Shown here: piece by piece, positions 33,331 through 45,116 of the stretch | How positions within the stretch are numbered: the first letter of the stretch is position 1 | Layout of the letters: each line of letters opens with the position of its first letter | Assembly: GCA_025093985.1 (NCBI GenBank) | Contig: JACAAK010000007.1 | Coordinates: 310,001-374,000, forward strand | Source of the DNA: Calvatia gigantea | Taxonomy: Eukaryota; Basidiomycota; Agaricomycetes; Agaricales; Lycoperdaceae | Direction: 5' to 3' | Length of the DNA stretch: 64,000 bases | The notes under the pieces: model-generated | What the model saw: the letters and a program-made list of their open reading frames with translations, nothing else | Told to the model about the DNA's origin: nothing | Databases searched by the model: none | Program-made: the position numbers and the translations under genes

Positions 33331-35576
33331 TCACCGCTCATCAGTGTTCAAGCCCATGACCTGCCATTCAGCCTGCGAATCTTCATACGAACGCTCAATA
33401 ATCTTTTTGTGCTTTTCGGATCTCGGCTTGAATCCAAGCTTGTAGATATAAGGGATGCTGACGAATCCATCCGAGAACGTCTTCTCATCATTAATGTCCG
33501 GAATAATAGGATTGCCCGTTTTCTCGTCCTTGGGGAGGACGAAGTCGACGCCCCACATGATCCGAGAAAGGACAATAAAGAGAGACGCCTCGGCGATGTA
33601 AGTCCCTTGGCAGAAACGGCGACCCCAACCAAAGACGTAACTAGACAAAGTGAGATTAGGATTAGGAAACGCCGAACCGAAGTTTGTGATAAACGTACTG
33701 ATCACGGTCGCTATCCGGTCCACTTCCCCAGCGAGTGGGCTTGCCTTCCTCGTACCAGCGTTCAGGAAGGAAGGCAAACGGATTCCTGAGAAAGAAATTG
33801 AACTTTGATTTAGCTCAAGCTGTGGAAGCATCACTTACGGGTAACGCTTAGGGTCCATGTGGATAGCCCAGACGTTTCCGATAACAGTGGTGCCCTTGGG
33901 AATGAAATAACCCTCATAAACATCGTCCTCGTCGTTGCTATGAGGAATACCTTTACAAAACATTAAAGCGGGGCCTGCCATCATCAAAACGGAGACGCCA
34001 CATACCCATAATAGTAGGAGGGCGCCTACGCAACGTTTCCTTGATACAAGCAACGAGGTAAGGCAAGTTGGGCTCATCCTCAAAAGTAGGCATCCGATCT
34101 GGTCCAACGGCGCTGTCGATTTCATCTCTGACTTTCTTGGCAATTGTAGGGTGGCTGATCATGAACAATAGGAACGACTGCATGGTACTAGCGGTCGTAT
34201 CGGAACCAGCTTCCAAAACCGTACCAGCGGTGTAAGCAAGGAGGGTATCCTTGAGCCACCCATCCTCGGTGATGCCACACCCGGGAGCGCTTTCGTGGCC
34301 AGCATCAGCGCGGTGCCTGAGGTAATTAGAGACGTAACAATCGCGAGAAATGCCATCCGCAAGTTCTGTTTGGAGTTCCTTCAGGAGACTACCCCAAAGG
34401 ATCATTTCCCTGTGTGAAGGAAAGTGGGTCATCAGAAGTCTGGGGTACGACCCACTTCGGGAAGAACTGTACCATGCATGCATCTTACGAGCCTCCACAC
34501 GCCACTTCGCGAGGAAATCAGGGAGGCTGCGCAGGATGGGGAAAGCATCGGCTCTGGAGGGGGCGTAAGCATTATCATTTGAGGGTTAATTTGGGTGGCG
34601 TTACAGGTAATTCCCAGGTTGGCCAACCTTCGTGAAGTTTGCCAGCACTTCATAGATCATGTGTCTAGACCACAGTGACAAAGAGGAGACGTAGGCCATC
34701 AATCAGTGTTGTGCAAAATCGTGATTGGGTCAAGACATCGCTTACAAGTGACGGTTATTCAAAATCTTGTGGGCGCGTTTACCATAGGTCACCGTCATCA
34801 CAATACTTGTAGTCTAATTAAGCCAATATAAATCCATGGATAAGCGAATTACTAATCGAAAGTTTGGTTAAATTGGCACATACGTAACGTCGAATGAGGG
34901 AAAACCAGTGAGCCTCGGGAACCTCGCCATTAGGACCTTCTTTCATATCTTCAAGACTTTGCTCCCCGTGTTGTTGGATATCATAAAGAAGAACTCGAGA
35001 CTCCAAGTCCTGTGACGGGCGGACGCGCTTAGAAGCACCGGGACCAATAGCAACCTGCAAGCTCTTTCTGGCAGCCTAGAATACCCTTTAATGAAATCCC
35101 TCATGAAGCACGGTGAAAATAGGACACGCCTTCCATTCCTTGTCATAGGGCAAGAAGACCTGACGTTGCCCAGCACTCATAATATCATGAGCGACATGAG
35201 GTGGCGAACGACTGGAAAAGTTTTTGCTGCGGTTGACGAATAACTCATCAGCAGCTTCCGCAGTGTTGAGCACGATAACTTCCTGTGGCCCAAGCTTAAG
35301 GCGGTAGACTGGTCCATATTCCATAGCCCATTCCCTGAACTGTCCAAGCGTTTAAGCACATATTTCGGGATATCAAATGGAGATTGAAAGATTCACCTTG
35401 GGATAAGGTCTCAACACGTCAATCTGGAACAGGTTTCCAAAGAATGGTATTCCCTTAGGCCCGGGGGGTAACTCGCGCCCTCTGTTGGCTTTTGCTTGCT
35501 TAACATAATGAACCAAGGTTAGAGCTGCGAAAGTTATCCCAATGGCCACTACTTCGTTATTCCCCAGGATGGCCAT
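33331..35576 (-). CDS. Cytochrome P450 monooxygenase
   Basis: Microsomal fungal P450 of about 520 residues in about ten exons. The N-terminal anchor (VVAIGITFAALTLVHYV) is followed by a proline-rich hinge, RELPPGPKGIPFFGN. The I-helix motif is AGSDTTAS, the K-helix motif ETLRR, and the haem-binding loop FGWGRRFCQG with the Cys ligand, which is assembled across an intron. All introns can be placed with the frame kept; one (35076-35129) is GC-AG. I prefer the ATG at 35576 to the one at 35600 because the TATA element (35618-35625) is only about 20 nt from the latter. It resembles the O-methylsterigmatocystin-oxidoreductase-like P450s common in mushrooms. The substrate is unknown. It lies in a neighbourhood with SDR, MDR and PKS genes. 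Confidence 0.92.
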
Positions 35577-37357
35577 GTCGAGATAGAAGAGACGGTACAT
35601 CGGGTGTGAGTGAGGTAATTATATAGAATTGAAAAGTCCCAGCAATATGGCGTATTTAACCTGCCCGAAGACGAGACGGACCCATCTGTAACCGAAATGA
35701 GAAATCCACAATATCCCATTTTTAGACCGAATGGGAAGGAAAAAGTACATCCCTCTCTCGACTCCAGAATAGGTAGCAAGAAAATCACGAGACTTGGCCT
35801 GGCTCAGGCATTAGTTGACGGCGACCAGCTGCCTTGCCAGTTGGGCAGTGGCGTCAGATGGATGTACGAATATAGGAGGTTTGTTACGGAATGGTGACCG
35901 TATTGATGGTAAACAATTTCCCACATTGCCACTTCTCTCGGTTTTGAAGTGGCTCTCGGGACGTCCACTAAGTACTAATTACCACCCAGCCAATGCGAAG
36001 GGCGCGACGGCGTGATGTACAAGGCTTGAATCCTGCGATCAGATATCAAGTACACCAAATCTCATAAACCCCAGATAAATCCACTCCCGTTGCAACTCGT
36101 GGGATGCCCTCATTTTGTCCCAAATCCAACCCACCTTTAATGGTACACGTGCCAAATCTCGTTCGGTTACCCAGAACCCACCTTGACCAGTACATCAAAT
36201 CGCCTAGTAGCATTATGACGACACCAGAGGGGCGACCCTCGATATACCTTTTTCTGGCGGTTCCTCGGAATAGTCCCAGCAACGACCCCAAACTATCGTC
36301 CAATAGTCCACTTGATGGTGAAAGAGGGTGTGATCCGTGCCACCGTTCGGGAATTAATGACGGCATGTCCCACATCTCCGTATCGGAAGCTTGGCAAGCC
36401 TACTTCCATAGATTGCCATTTGGACATTGGGGCCACGATAGCTTAAGTTTTCCCCGCGATTTTGGGGTGGTCATATGGACCAAAGGAAGCCCAATGATAA
36501 CAATCCCCTTTCGATTATCGATCTCACACCCATATGATAGGAACCCAGGAACGTCCTGTCGACGGGTAGTGGTCTTTCCGCAATACTCTTCCCAAGGTCA
36601 TTTGTCGTCCCTGGTACCCATCTGTCCAGTTTCCATAAAACTTTATCGACCCACTCCCAATCTTTTGGAGAGACAAGTGCCGCGTGGCATACTTTCCATT
36701 CGGCAGTGGTACTTGAACGGAGTAGCAACGGATGATTGGACCGTTCTTACATCGCAAAGCATAACCGCTCGAGCCGAACGATTCCTGGACTCGTGTAATG
36801 TCAGAGCTGTCATCGGATAGACATTTCTATCGAGCGAATCCAAGCCGGGGATGCTCGATTGCATCCAAAGCAAGTGAAGTCGAGTTTAGTAGGTTAACCG
36901 ATCTCGCGGTGGCCTGTCGACGACGGAACATGAGGTATCCGAGACGGGCATGTACATATAGGATCTTTGCAGGCGGATAAGAGGTGCGGTCCAGCTGGGT
37001 GGCCCATAAGCAAACGCCACCTGGGACCGATCACATCGCAATAATTTATTTTTTTGGTCCGGTCCTCAAAGGCTAAAAGCTGATCGGGGTTCGCGGCGTA
37101 AGCCCACCATTAATAAACCTCAGATGTTGTACGATGGACCAAGGGTACGACTCGTCCGCTATACAAGGACAGTTGACAAATTCGAGGGCAGTATCACCTA
37201 CAGCGACAACGCTTTAAACTACCCTTAAAATTTCGGCCGCTTGGCTCGCAATTGCTTGTTTAGCTTTCAATATATTCACGGGAAGAAGCATTACATATGC
37301 AAGGAAACAGTATTAGTCTACAATGTATTGCACATATAGAGGTCATGAGTTCGCATT
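35577..37357. other. Intergenic; no well-supported gene
   Basis: A 238-codon plus-strand frame (36104-36820) and overlapping minus-strand frames are present. None shows a domain I recognise, and only one minus fragment (36524-36757, with LPNGKYATRHLSL) looks mildly protein-like. The region nearest 35577 holds the P450 promoter with TATA at 35618-35625. Confidence 0.4.
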
Positions 37358-38460
37358 TCAAACGGTAAATCCCTGGAAAACCGGCACGTCAGAACGGGGT
37401 TACGCGTTCGGCAAAAAAAGATACAACTTACTCCATTGACGCGGATGTTTTGACCATTCACCCACTGAGCAGCTGGACTGGCAATAAAGGCGACCACAGG
37501 AGCAATATCCTCCGGAAGTCCCAGACGACCATTTGGGTTTTGTTTGGAAATAAAGTCGATCACCTGAGGCGGCTTGCCATTGCGGAAGAGGGGTGTATCA
37601 ACAGGTCCAGGAGAGATAGTGTTTACAGTGATGCCACGGGAACCAAGGTCTTTTGCGAGGACGCGGGCAATCTGCTCAATAGCACCCTTGGAGGCGACAT
37701 AGCTGAGCGCGTTGGGGAGGACGCCTTGAGCCGATTGATAAGATGTCTTAAACTACTTGGGGCTAAAAATAGAACACACGTACCAGTGGCGTAAGTCAAG
37801 CTGGAAGAGAAGAAGATAATGCGGCTGGCTGTGTTTCATAAGGATATCAGTCACGATTTCAAGAACCGCAGTTTACACGTACGAGGAGTAGGGAGAGACA
37901 TGGCGTGCTTGACGGTGAACAGAGGTGCTTTTACGTTGGTTTGGATGTGGCTATCAAAGAACGCCTCGTCGGTGTCGGCGAGAGGCTTGCTGCCCATGAT
38001 TCCAGCGTTCAAGACGAGAATGTCAACGCGACCCCAATGTCTAACAGCTGCATCGACGAGGGATTTCCCACCGGCGACGGAGGATGCATCAGCTTGAACG
38101 GCTATAGCGTCTCCCTTGCCAGATGATTTAATGGAGCTTGCAACCTCTTCTGCGGCCTTTCCGTTATTGACATAATTGACGACAACATTGGCACCCTCGG
38201 CTCCCAAGGCTCTGGCGATAGCTGCGCCGATGGAGCGAGAAGAGCCAGTCACAACGGCGACCTTACCTAATAAAGATGAGATATGGAAGTAAGACATAGG
38301 CGGTATGGGACACACCAGCGAGAGAAGTAGTGGCCATGGTGACGTTCGAGGAGGAAGACTTTGTTTTGGAGACTGAGCGAAGTTTGTTGTTGGGACGGAG
38401 GTTGTTGAGGAGATTGGAGACGAGAGACTGAGGGTTCAGAGATTTATTTGATCTGGACAT
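37358..38460 (-). CDS. Short-chain dehydrogenase/reductase
   Basis: Classical SDR of about 290-300 residues in five exons. Residues 1-46 form a Ser/Asn-rich extension that could be a targeting peptide; an internal ATG at about 38337 would remove most of it. The Rossmann motif is TGSSRSIG, with Ser where Gly is more usual. The NAG motif reads LNAGIMG. The catalytic Ser lies in FFSSSLTYATG, and the Tyr/Lys pair in YVASKGAIEQIA. After RVNG a 65-75-nt intron leads to a tiny last exon encoding GFTV and the stop at 37358, giving the normal VNGG-type C-terminus. It is closest in style to 3-oxoacyl-ACP-reductase-like SDRs (FabG type), NADP(H)-dependent. No lesions were seen. It is transcribed in the same direction as the P450. 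Confidence 0.9.
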
Positions 38461-40355
38461 CGGGTCAGAGGATCAATTTGCTCCTCTCAAGAGCTCCTAG
38501 TATGGTTACGTGGGATTCCACGGCTTCGCTTAGCGACTTGTGTCTTTCGAAAATATGCAATCCAAGTGGGTCACCATCACGTGCTAGCCTTGTGCGAGCC
38601 TCACTGTCTCCTCGCCTCGACTCATTTCACGCTCCCCGTTGATCTCGGGACCTCGCGCAGCGTTCTTGGATGTAAAGAACTTGGTGTGGATATGCTTTAA
38701 TTCTGGTGTGGCTGCTCTGGCTGTGCCAGAAAAATTGCTCGATAACAGGAGCCAAATCAACGATCTGATTGACAGCTTTGTGCTTCCGTGAAAGATACCA
38801 TCCATCCATATCCACCTCACTGTTGCCCTTGTTATTTACATGGTTGAGAATCATCTCTTCGCCGGCCCGAGACTCAAAACTACTCACGACATGCTCTCCT
38901 TCTGTCTCTTCCACTCTTCCAATATGAACCACATGTCTCCCGGCTCTCTATGCCACATTCGCTAGATTCCCTTCCAGGTCAAACGTCTAACGCGCCCTAA
39001 GGTTGCGTCAAAGCCGGAGCCATAGTGTACAGGGTCGATGATCCCCGCGTTATGATATCCGATTTTTGTGCTTGCGTCCGATCTGTGTGGTAGGGTGGCC
39101 CATTTACCTTGGGTCGCCACCCTCAAGGCAAATTACCGACATCTGCATTATCGCTGGGGCCTGGCCGGCGCGCGACGTAGCTCAGCGCTCAGTATCAATG
39201 GTGGTGGAGTTCAATAGCTCGACTGAGAACCCACACAGGATAGGGATGGGAAACCATTAGTCATCTACTCCCAGTTACAGATATTCACAATGGGCCCACA
39301 ACGCCCAACAAGTGGTTAAGCCACCGAGTCGGCCCAGATGGGCGCCAATGAAACTGACATTCCTTGGGAAACCACATTAATCAACTCTGAATTTGGGATT
39401 AGCCCCCCCCCTTCCCGAGCCCCTGCCTTGGCATTTTTACCTAAAGAATGCGTCCCTAAGACAGCTTTGGGGACCTAACTGAACGCTTTCTTTTCGCCTT
39501 TCTTCTTTTCCTCGACGGGTGTTGTTCCCTGCTCAGTGCTGGAGAAGCAAAGTAAAAAGGGCCCAAGCAATTTGATGCGTGCAGTATGAACCGGGCGCTC
39601 AATTCAATTTCACGTACGGTCCCAACGTCAAGACACAATCACAAACACCGTAGTGGAAGGCCAGTATCTATGCCGCCTGAGCCAGCGGGTTGGGGTTCCC
39701 AATTGAACGGCGTCCTCGTTCGCCTCCCCCCGATATCATGGATGGATTGATGGAGGTTGCGTCATGACACTACCTCAGCCCGAGTTTAGAGCCTCGGTCC
39801 CGCCTCCCCTGTGTCCTTAACTTGTCAACGCGAAACTTTTTAAATGAAAGCTCGAATGCACGGACGATGGTATCCAAACAACCCCCCTCTCCCCCTGCCA
39901 CCATCTGCCGCCGACATTCTGAACAAGGGCAAGCCTCATACTATAAACTCGGGGCTAGCTCCATCCTCAATACCGGTTGCATATCCCTCCCAGAGTTTGA
40001 TGATACTCGATTTGTTCTAGCTAACAAAGGGCCCTATTTCTTGTATCAAGAGGTATATACATAAGTCGGGAATACCCAGGAAAGACGTTAGTCAGGCGCG
40101 ACCTAGTACCACTCTGAAACAGAGCAATTCCATTTTTTCCTGATTTAGCCCGAAATGACGCAAAGTTGCGGCCCCGATGTTTAGAAACATTCTCCCCTCA
40201 TATTTGTCTCTTGTCCCATACGAGGTATGCGTATTTAACCAAGTGGCTCGCGTCCTTCTTGGAGAACGATAATGTCATGAGGATTTGAGGCTGAAACCGA
40301 TCCAGATACTCCGGCCCTGTCTCACACCTCACCTAGATCAACCACAGAGCACTTC
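38461..40355. other. Intergenic; no supported gene
   Basis: There are short frames on both strands only. A minus-strand fragment near 38627-38932 has a DMDGWYLSRKHKAVNQI stretch that could be a gene remnant, but it has no recognisable family and no exon partners that I could find. Confidence 0.45.
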
Positions 40356-41572
40356 ATGGTCGCGCAGAGTTCTACAACGTCTGAGCACCTACAGAGAGGA
40401 TCGCATTATCAGCTCAGGCGTTTGTCATTAATTCATCCATTTGAAGATCCTGGCCAGCACAACGAAGAGATTAATGACCCTAGCACAGAATCGTTTTGGA
40501 CGAGCCCAGACTGGTCTGCCCTTATGGTACAGTACTTCCTATAAACCTTACATGAAATTCCCATACTCACATCACGGAAAGAGACCACCTGACGATGGGC
40601 TTGCGACAGACTATGGAACTGTTGTCCAGGATACTCTCCAGACGGTCGACCTATTGCGCTTGAAATTGGTATCCATGCAGCACACTCACCCACTACGGGA
40701 GGTTTTAGAGCTTGCAGACGGCTGCAGGATGGCCGTCGATCAGCTGTGCGGTGTCGTCTTGGACCCCATATTGTTTGCCGCTTCGTTCGCGGAATACTAT
40801 CTCAAATTCTTGAAGGAACTCCAAGTGGACCAGGCAAGCGCTGCTGACAACGTTCGATATGCTTTAGCAGCGGGCGTTCCGGGTGTTATGCGTGCCTGTG
40901 GGGAGGAGCGGCGAAGGATAAGTGATGCCCGGAAGGCCTTTAGTGGAGCGGTCAACGACCTTCGGACGTTTTTGCGCGACCATGGCGACACAGGTGAGCA
41001 CGAACCCAGCACTTCGGTCCCTGCGATCCTGGGATGACAATACATGAGACGGGAAAACCTTGGTGGCACATCCACCCGTCTTGAAGAACATTCGAACACT
41101 GTGTCATGCCCTTCACAAGTTCGATAAAATGGAAGAGTTCTGCCGATACTACGAGGAGTATTTTGGTCGTGACCAATCCCGGCACCTTCGCGAACTCCTA
41201 CATCATTTCGAAGATGGATCCATCTCACTTCCACCGAGACAGGAAAACGACCTTATGATTAATCTCTGGACTGAGTTCGACCGCTTCACTCTCCATTTCG
41301 CAGCAGAACTCGACCTGGTTATACAATTCTTTCACTCTAATGCTGGAAGCTACCGGGTGCAATCTGTAGAATCCCTGCCTTTTACAGAATCTTCGCAATC
41401 GCTGTATTCGGATGGAATACGGGATCGGGCAAATCGGGGTGCCATGGAACGCCATTGGAAGATAAGGAGGTTAAAAATATTAAAGAAGCAGCCGAGCCAA
41501 ATTAAGTCCGCAATGTTGGTTTGCTATCGCCGTCTGCAGTCTTGGTTTAAGGGGAAACAGGTGGTAGGTTAG
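40356..41572 (+). CDS. A-family helical protein, orphan copy (unrecognised)
   Basis: Diverged relative of the three A genes. Exon 1 (from about 40356 to 40525) is longer than theirs. Exon 2 begins RPPDDG where the others begin LPPDQE, and contains an Ala-rich nonpolar helix (DPILFAASFAEYYLKFL). After an intron (about 41006-41078) exon 3 continues with a patch containing LWTEFDRF, where the others have RWIEFSKS, and ends in a basic tail (SAMLVCYRRLQSWFKGKQVVG) ending at 41572. The length is about 355-365 residues, depending on the start, which is uncertain. No B partner lies upstream: 38461-40355 has no B-like exons on the minus strand. The conserved exon phases support a true gene rather than chance. 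Confidence 0.65.
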
Positions 41573-42623
41573 ATTTTTGATGATGCCCCCCTCCCCTATA
41601 TCATACTCTGTTAGCCATCGGTGTGGTGACATTTCAGCCCAGTGGGCGCAGAATCTCTCTGCGAATCTGGCCCTGATTCCCGAATGACATCATCCCAGTT
41701 TGAACTTCTGAAGCACACTCTCGCACACTGCCTCGAACTTCCCCAAGTTCAATCCACCACACCGGTCACGGCTTCCCACTCCTTGAAAATATCGGGCCGT
41801 AGTGACATAATACAGTATATGCACGAGTCAGAACGGGAGGAACAGTATGTAGGAACTGAGGTGGGTTTTGCGGTTATGAAGGGGCTGATCAAGGGGCTTT
41901 ACTGCTGCCTTACCTCCGCTGGAAACAACAAAATTAGAATACCTAACTTCGGTATTGGGGGGGGGGGGGGGATATGGCCGCGTGTAGTGGCACCAGTGCG
42001 CTGGTCAGTTGCCAGGGCCTTGAACGAATAGGTGTGGGGAGGCTCACACTGGGGGTGGTTCTCACAAAGACCAATTACCGTTAATAGCTGATAATCAGTG
42101 GCCAAATTTAAAACGACAACGTGATCCGTGGGACGCGCGAATTTTCGTCTGCGTCTCTGACATCTGTGCGTGTGATCCGTTGCCAGAAATATCAGTTAAA
42201 CGTCAGATCAACCGTGCCCGAGGATTCTGAAAAGAAGCTGTGAAAGCGCCAATTCTCTGGATCGAACCGAAAGGGTCTTTCGGGTGACGACGTGTATCCA
42301 CTATCCACCAGTTGCAACCTTCGATACGAGTGATTGCTCAAACCGGGCGTCCGATCTACGGGCATCCCCATTGTATCGCAGGCTACTGGAAGCGTTCAGG
42401 AGGGTTCCTGAGGCTCATCATCGTTGGGCAGTTTGTGCGCACTTGCCTGTGATTTTTGAGCTCGTGGGATAACGGCTGGTAATGAACAAATCCGGTTGTC
42501 AAACTATGCAGCTGAGTAAGTCTTTTCAAACGTATGAGTCATTTGCCACCTATTGAGGCTCAAAAGCGGAACCATTCCTGTTGAGGGAGATATTCCTTCG
42601 TCCACACGAATTTTAGCAATATT
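41573..42623. other. Intergenic with a 15-base G tract
   Basis: There is no supported gene. A run of 15 G lies at about 41957-41971 inside a chance open frame. A possible MDR-gene promoter lies near the right edge, with no clear TATA. Confidence 0.5.
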
Positions 42624-44331
42624 ATGGTACCCATACGAAATGCTCGAGTCCTTTTTGGCGAATATCCCACCGGTGAGCGAACTCGGACAACGGCCCAAAA
42701 TACTCGCACTCACAACATTTGATCTATTACCCCAATCTGTAGGCTACCCCAAACCTGGGAAGACGACGATATATGATGACTCGCAAACAATTGACATTTA
42801 CAACGTCCCGTTGAATGGCGGATTCCTGATTAAGGTCTTGGTTCTGTCAATCGATCCATATTTGCGTGGCCTTATGCGCCCGAGTGGTTCTGGTTACGCT
42901 GTGAGTACATTCACGTTGGAGTTATTGTGTCGTCTTCTTCGACGTGCGAGTGTTAGGGGGGCTTTGCTCCAGGAAAGCCGTACGTGAAACCGTGATCATG
43001 GTTACTTGCTATCTTTGTGCACGGTTGAACTACGTCTTTAGCATCGCAAGCCTTGGCGTTGGTGTTATTGTGAGGTCAGAATGCGACGGAGTAAAGGTCG
43101 GAGCACATGTTTATGGAAATACGGGTGGGTATACCAATCACCAGAATATGACCTTTGGAGCTGGAGTTGCACCTAAAATTAGATCATCAAGAGTATATCG
43201 TCGCCCCCTCTCTTGAGGGACGAATTATCATCGAGAATAAGTACAACCTCCCCTGGTCAGCGTTTCTCGGTATACTTGGAATGCCCGGTATGGATTACTT
43301 TGCTTGAAGTTGAATACCATGATTTTTACCGTCTTCAGGTCAAACTGCTTACGTCGGATGGAAAGAGTTTGCGAATGCAAAGGAGGTGAGGCCAGCCTCG
43401 ATCGGCCTAAGCCGGACCTGCCTTATCTGACGATAACAGGGAGATGTTGTTTTCGTGACCACAGGCGCAGGTATACCCCCCCTTCTTCGCCTTCCCCGTT
43501 CCAAAATTTCTGATGGGGTTACGCGCCGTCTACAGGTGCTGTTGGCTCGTGTGTGATACTTTCTTCAGACTTTGGGAATGCGTTTACGTATCGAGCAGGA
43601 TCGTTATTCAATTGGCGAAAGCCGATGGCTTGAAGGTTATCGCTTCGGCCGGGTCATACGAAAAGGTCGCGTTCATGAAGGAACTCGGCGCAGACGTGGC
43701 CTTCAATTACAAGACAACGGAAACTCGAGAGGTTTTGAGTAAAGAAGGGCCCATTGATGTGTGCGTTTCAATATCTGCTCGTGACCTCCCGAAGGGGTTC
43801 ACACCATCATTCTGAAGCTTTTGGGACCACGTTGGAGGCGAGACACTTGACGCCGCATTGGATGGTGCTAATATTGGTGCCCGATTCATTGTGAGCTTTC
43901 CATCCATGACAAATTCTAGGTCTGACCATATTCACCAGGAATGTGGAATGATCAGTGGTATGGCAATATTCCTTGTTTCACAGCGTATTATCTCCTCACC
44001 TTTTACTAGGGTATAATACTGGGGGGGCGCCAGCCAAAGTACGTTTCTCCCGCCCAAACTTACCAGGAGAATTTTCCAATGTCACGCCCATCCACAGAAC
44101 TTACTACAAGTCATCAGAAAGGACATCACGGTGAGGGGTTTCCTTGTCCAACGGTCGCTACCCAAGCATCGCGAGGAATTCTACCTCACAGTTCCAGAGA
44201 AGATAGTCAAGGGGGAGCTGAGGTACAACGAGGAAGTCACTCGTGGCTTGGATAAAGTCGGCGATGTTATTCTTGCGGTGCAGAACGGAACCAGCAAGGC
44301 CAAGGCCGTCATCCGAGTTGCGGATGACTAA
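42624..44331 (+). CDS. Zinc-free medium-chain reductase (LTB4DH/alkenal-reductase-like), copy 1
   Basis: About 345 residues in about ten exons, frame kept throughout. It starts MVPIRNARVLFGEYPTG, followed by YPKPGKTTIYD. Motifs in order are LSIDPYLRGLMRP, GVGVIVRSE, HQEYIV, LPWSAFLGILGMPG, then TAYVGWKEF. The nucleotide-binding glycine motif is split by an intron (VVFVTTGAGAVGS), followed by VIQLAKADGLKVIASAGS. Later come GADVAFNYKT, FWDHVGGETLDAAL, RFI, CGMISGYN, and the ending LAVQNGTSKAKAVIRVADD. It lacks zinc-ligand motifs, as is normal for leukotriene-B4-dehydrogenase-like double-bond reductases, which reduce enones with NADPH. It has a tandem paralogue 786 bp downstream. Confidence 0.9.
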
Positions 44332-45116
44332 CGAAATTAATTAACTCTTACCACTTATATTTCTCAATCCCTTGGCTCTTGGCTTGTTTGAAACTGGATC
44401 ATTTTTTTCTGCTCCATGGGGGTACAGATTACAATAGCGGCGCTTGCAGATCCGGTGTTTAATTGATTGATGTACCAAATTCCGAAAGTTGCGCTCTCTG
44501 TATATCTCGCATTCCCGGCCATACTCTTAGTTGTGGGACGGGCAATACGAAGTCACAAGCAAAGAGGAAAGAAAGTGGTATTGAATGGTGTGTATATCCC
44601 TCTACCCACAAAGCCTGGGTTCTATAACTGTTCTATAGGATAATCAGGTACGTTTGAGCTTTGCCATGAGATTCGAAAGAACCAGCTTCGCTTCTCGGTC
44701 GCATGCTGTAAGCCATAATAGTATGTCTGACGCCCATTTCCCACCCAAGGTCCACTCGGGATCGTGATCTACTAGTCTGATCCACAGTTTCTCCTATTCA
44801 TCGACAGAGATACGGCCGGGAAATTCATGCAATCGCCGTCGCGGTTGCCCTTTAGAAGTCGAAGCAAACACGTCCAAAGACACCACGGCAGGAATACAGT
44901 TTCTCCACGGTCGGCTTCTCGCCGTACCCACCACAACTGCTTCTTAGTAGTTCTTAGCGTGCCGAAAGGCAAAAATGGGGCTCCGCACATACACCACCGG
45001 TTGCGACATGCCTCGCCCGGATTGAATAGGTGAAGTATGTTAAAAGGGCCGAGACATGGCGCCTTCCAAGCCTACACACCCAGAGCCAGTACCACCAACC
45101 AACGATTGACGTTAAC
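44332..45116. other. Intergenic between tandem reductases
   Basis: No supported gene. A short hydrophobic frame near 44470-44640 (about YQIPKVALSVYLAFPAILLVVG) resembles a membrane-anchor exon, but it has no continuation that I could find. Confidence 0.45.

Noticed and set aside
36104..36820. 238-codon plus-strand frame
   Set aside because: No recognisable domain, atypical composition, and competing minus-strand frames. No homologous copy elsewhere in the window supports it.
41642..42031. 129-codon frame ending past the G tract
   Set aside because: It crosses a 15-base G homopolymer and has no domain; chance open frame.
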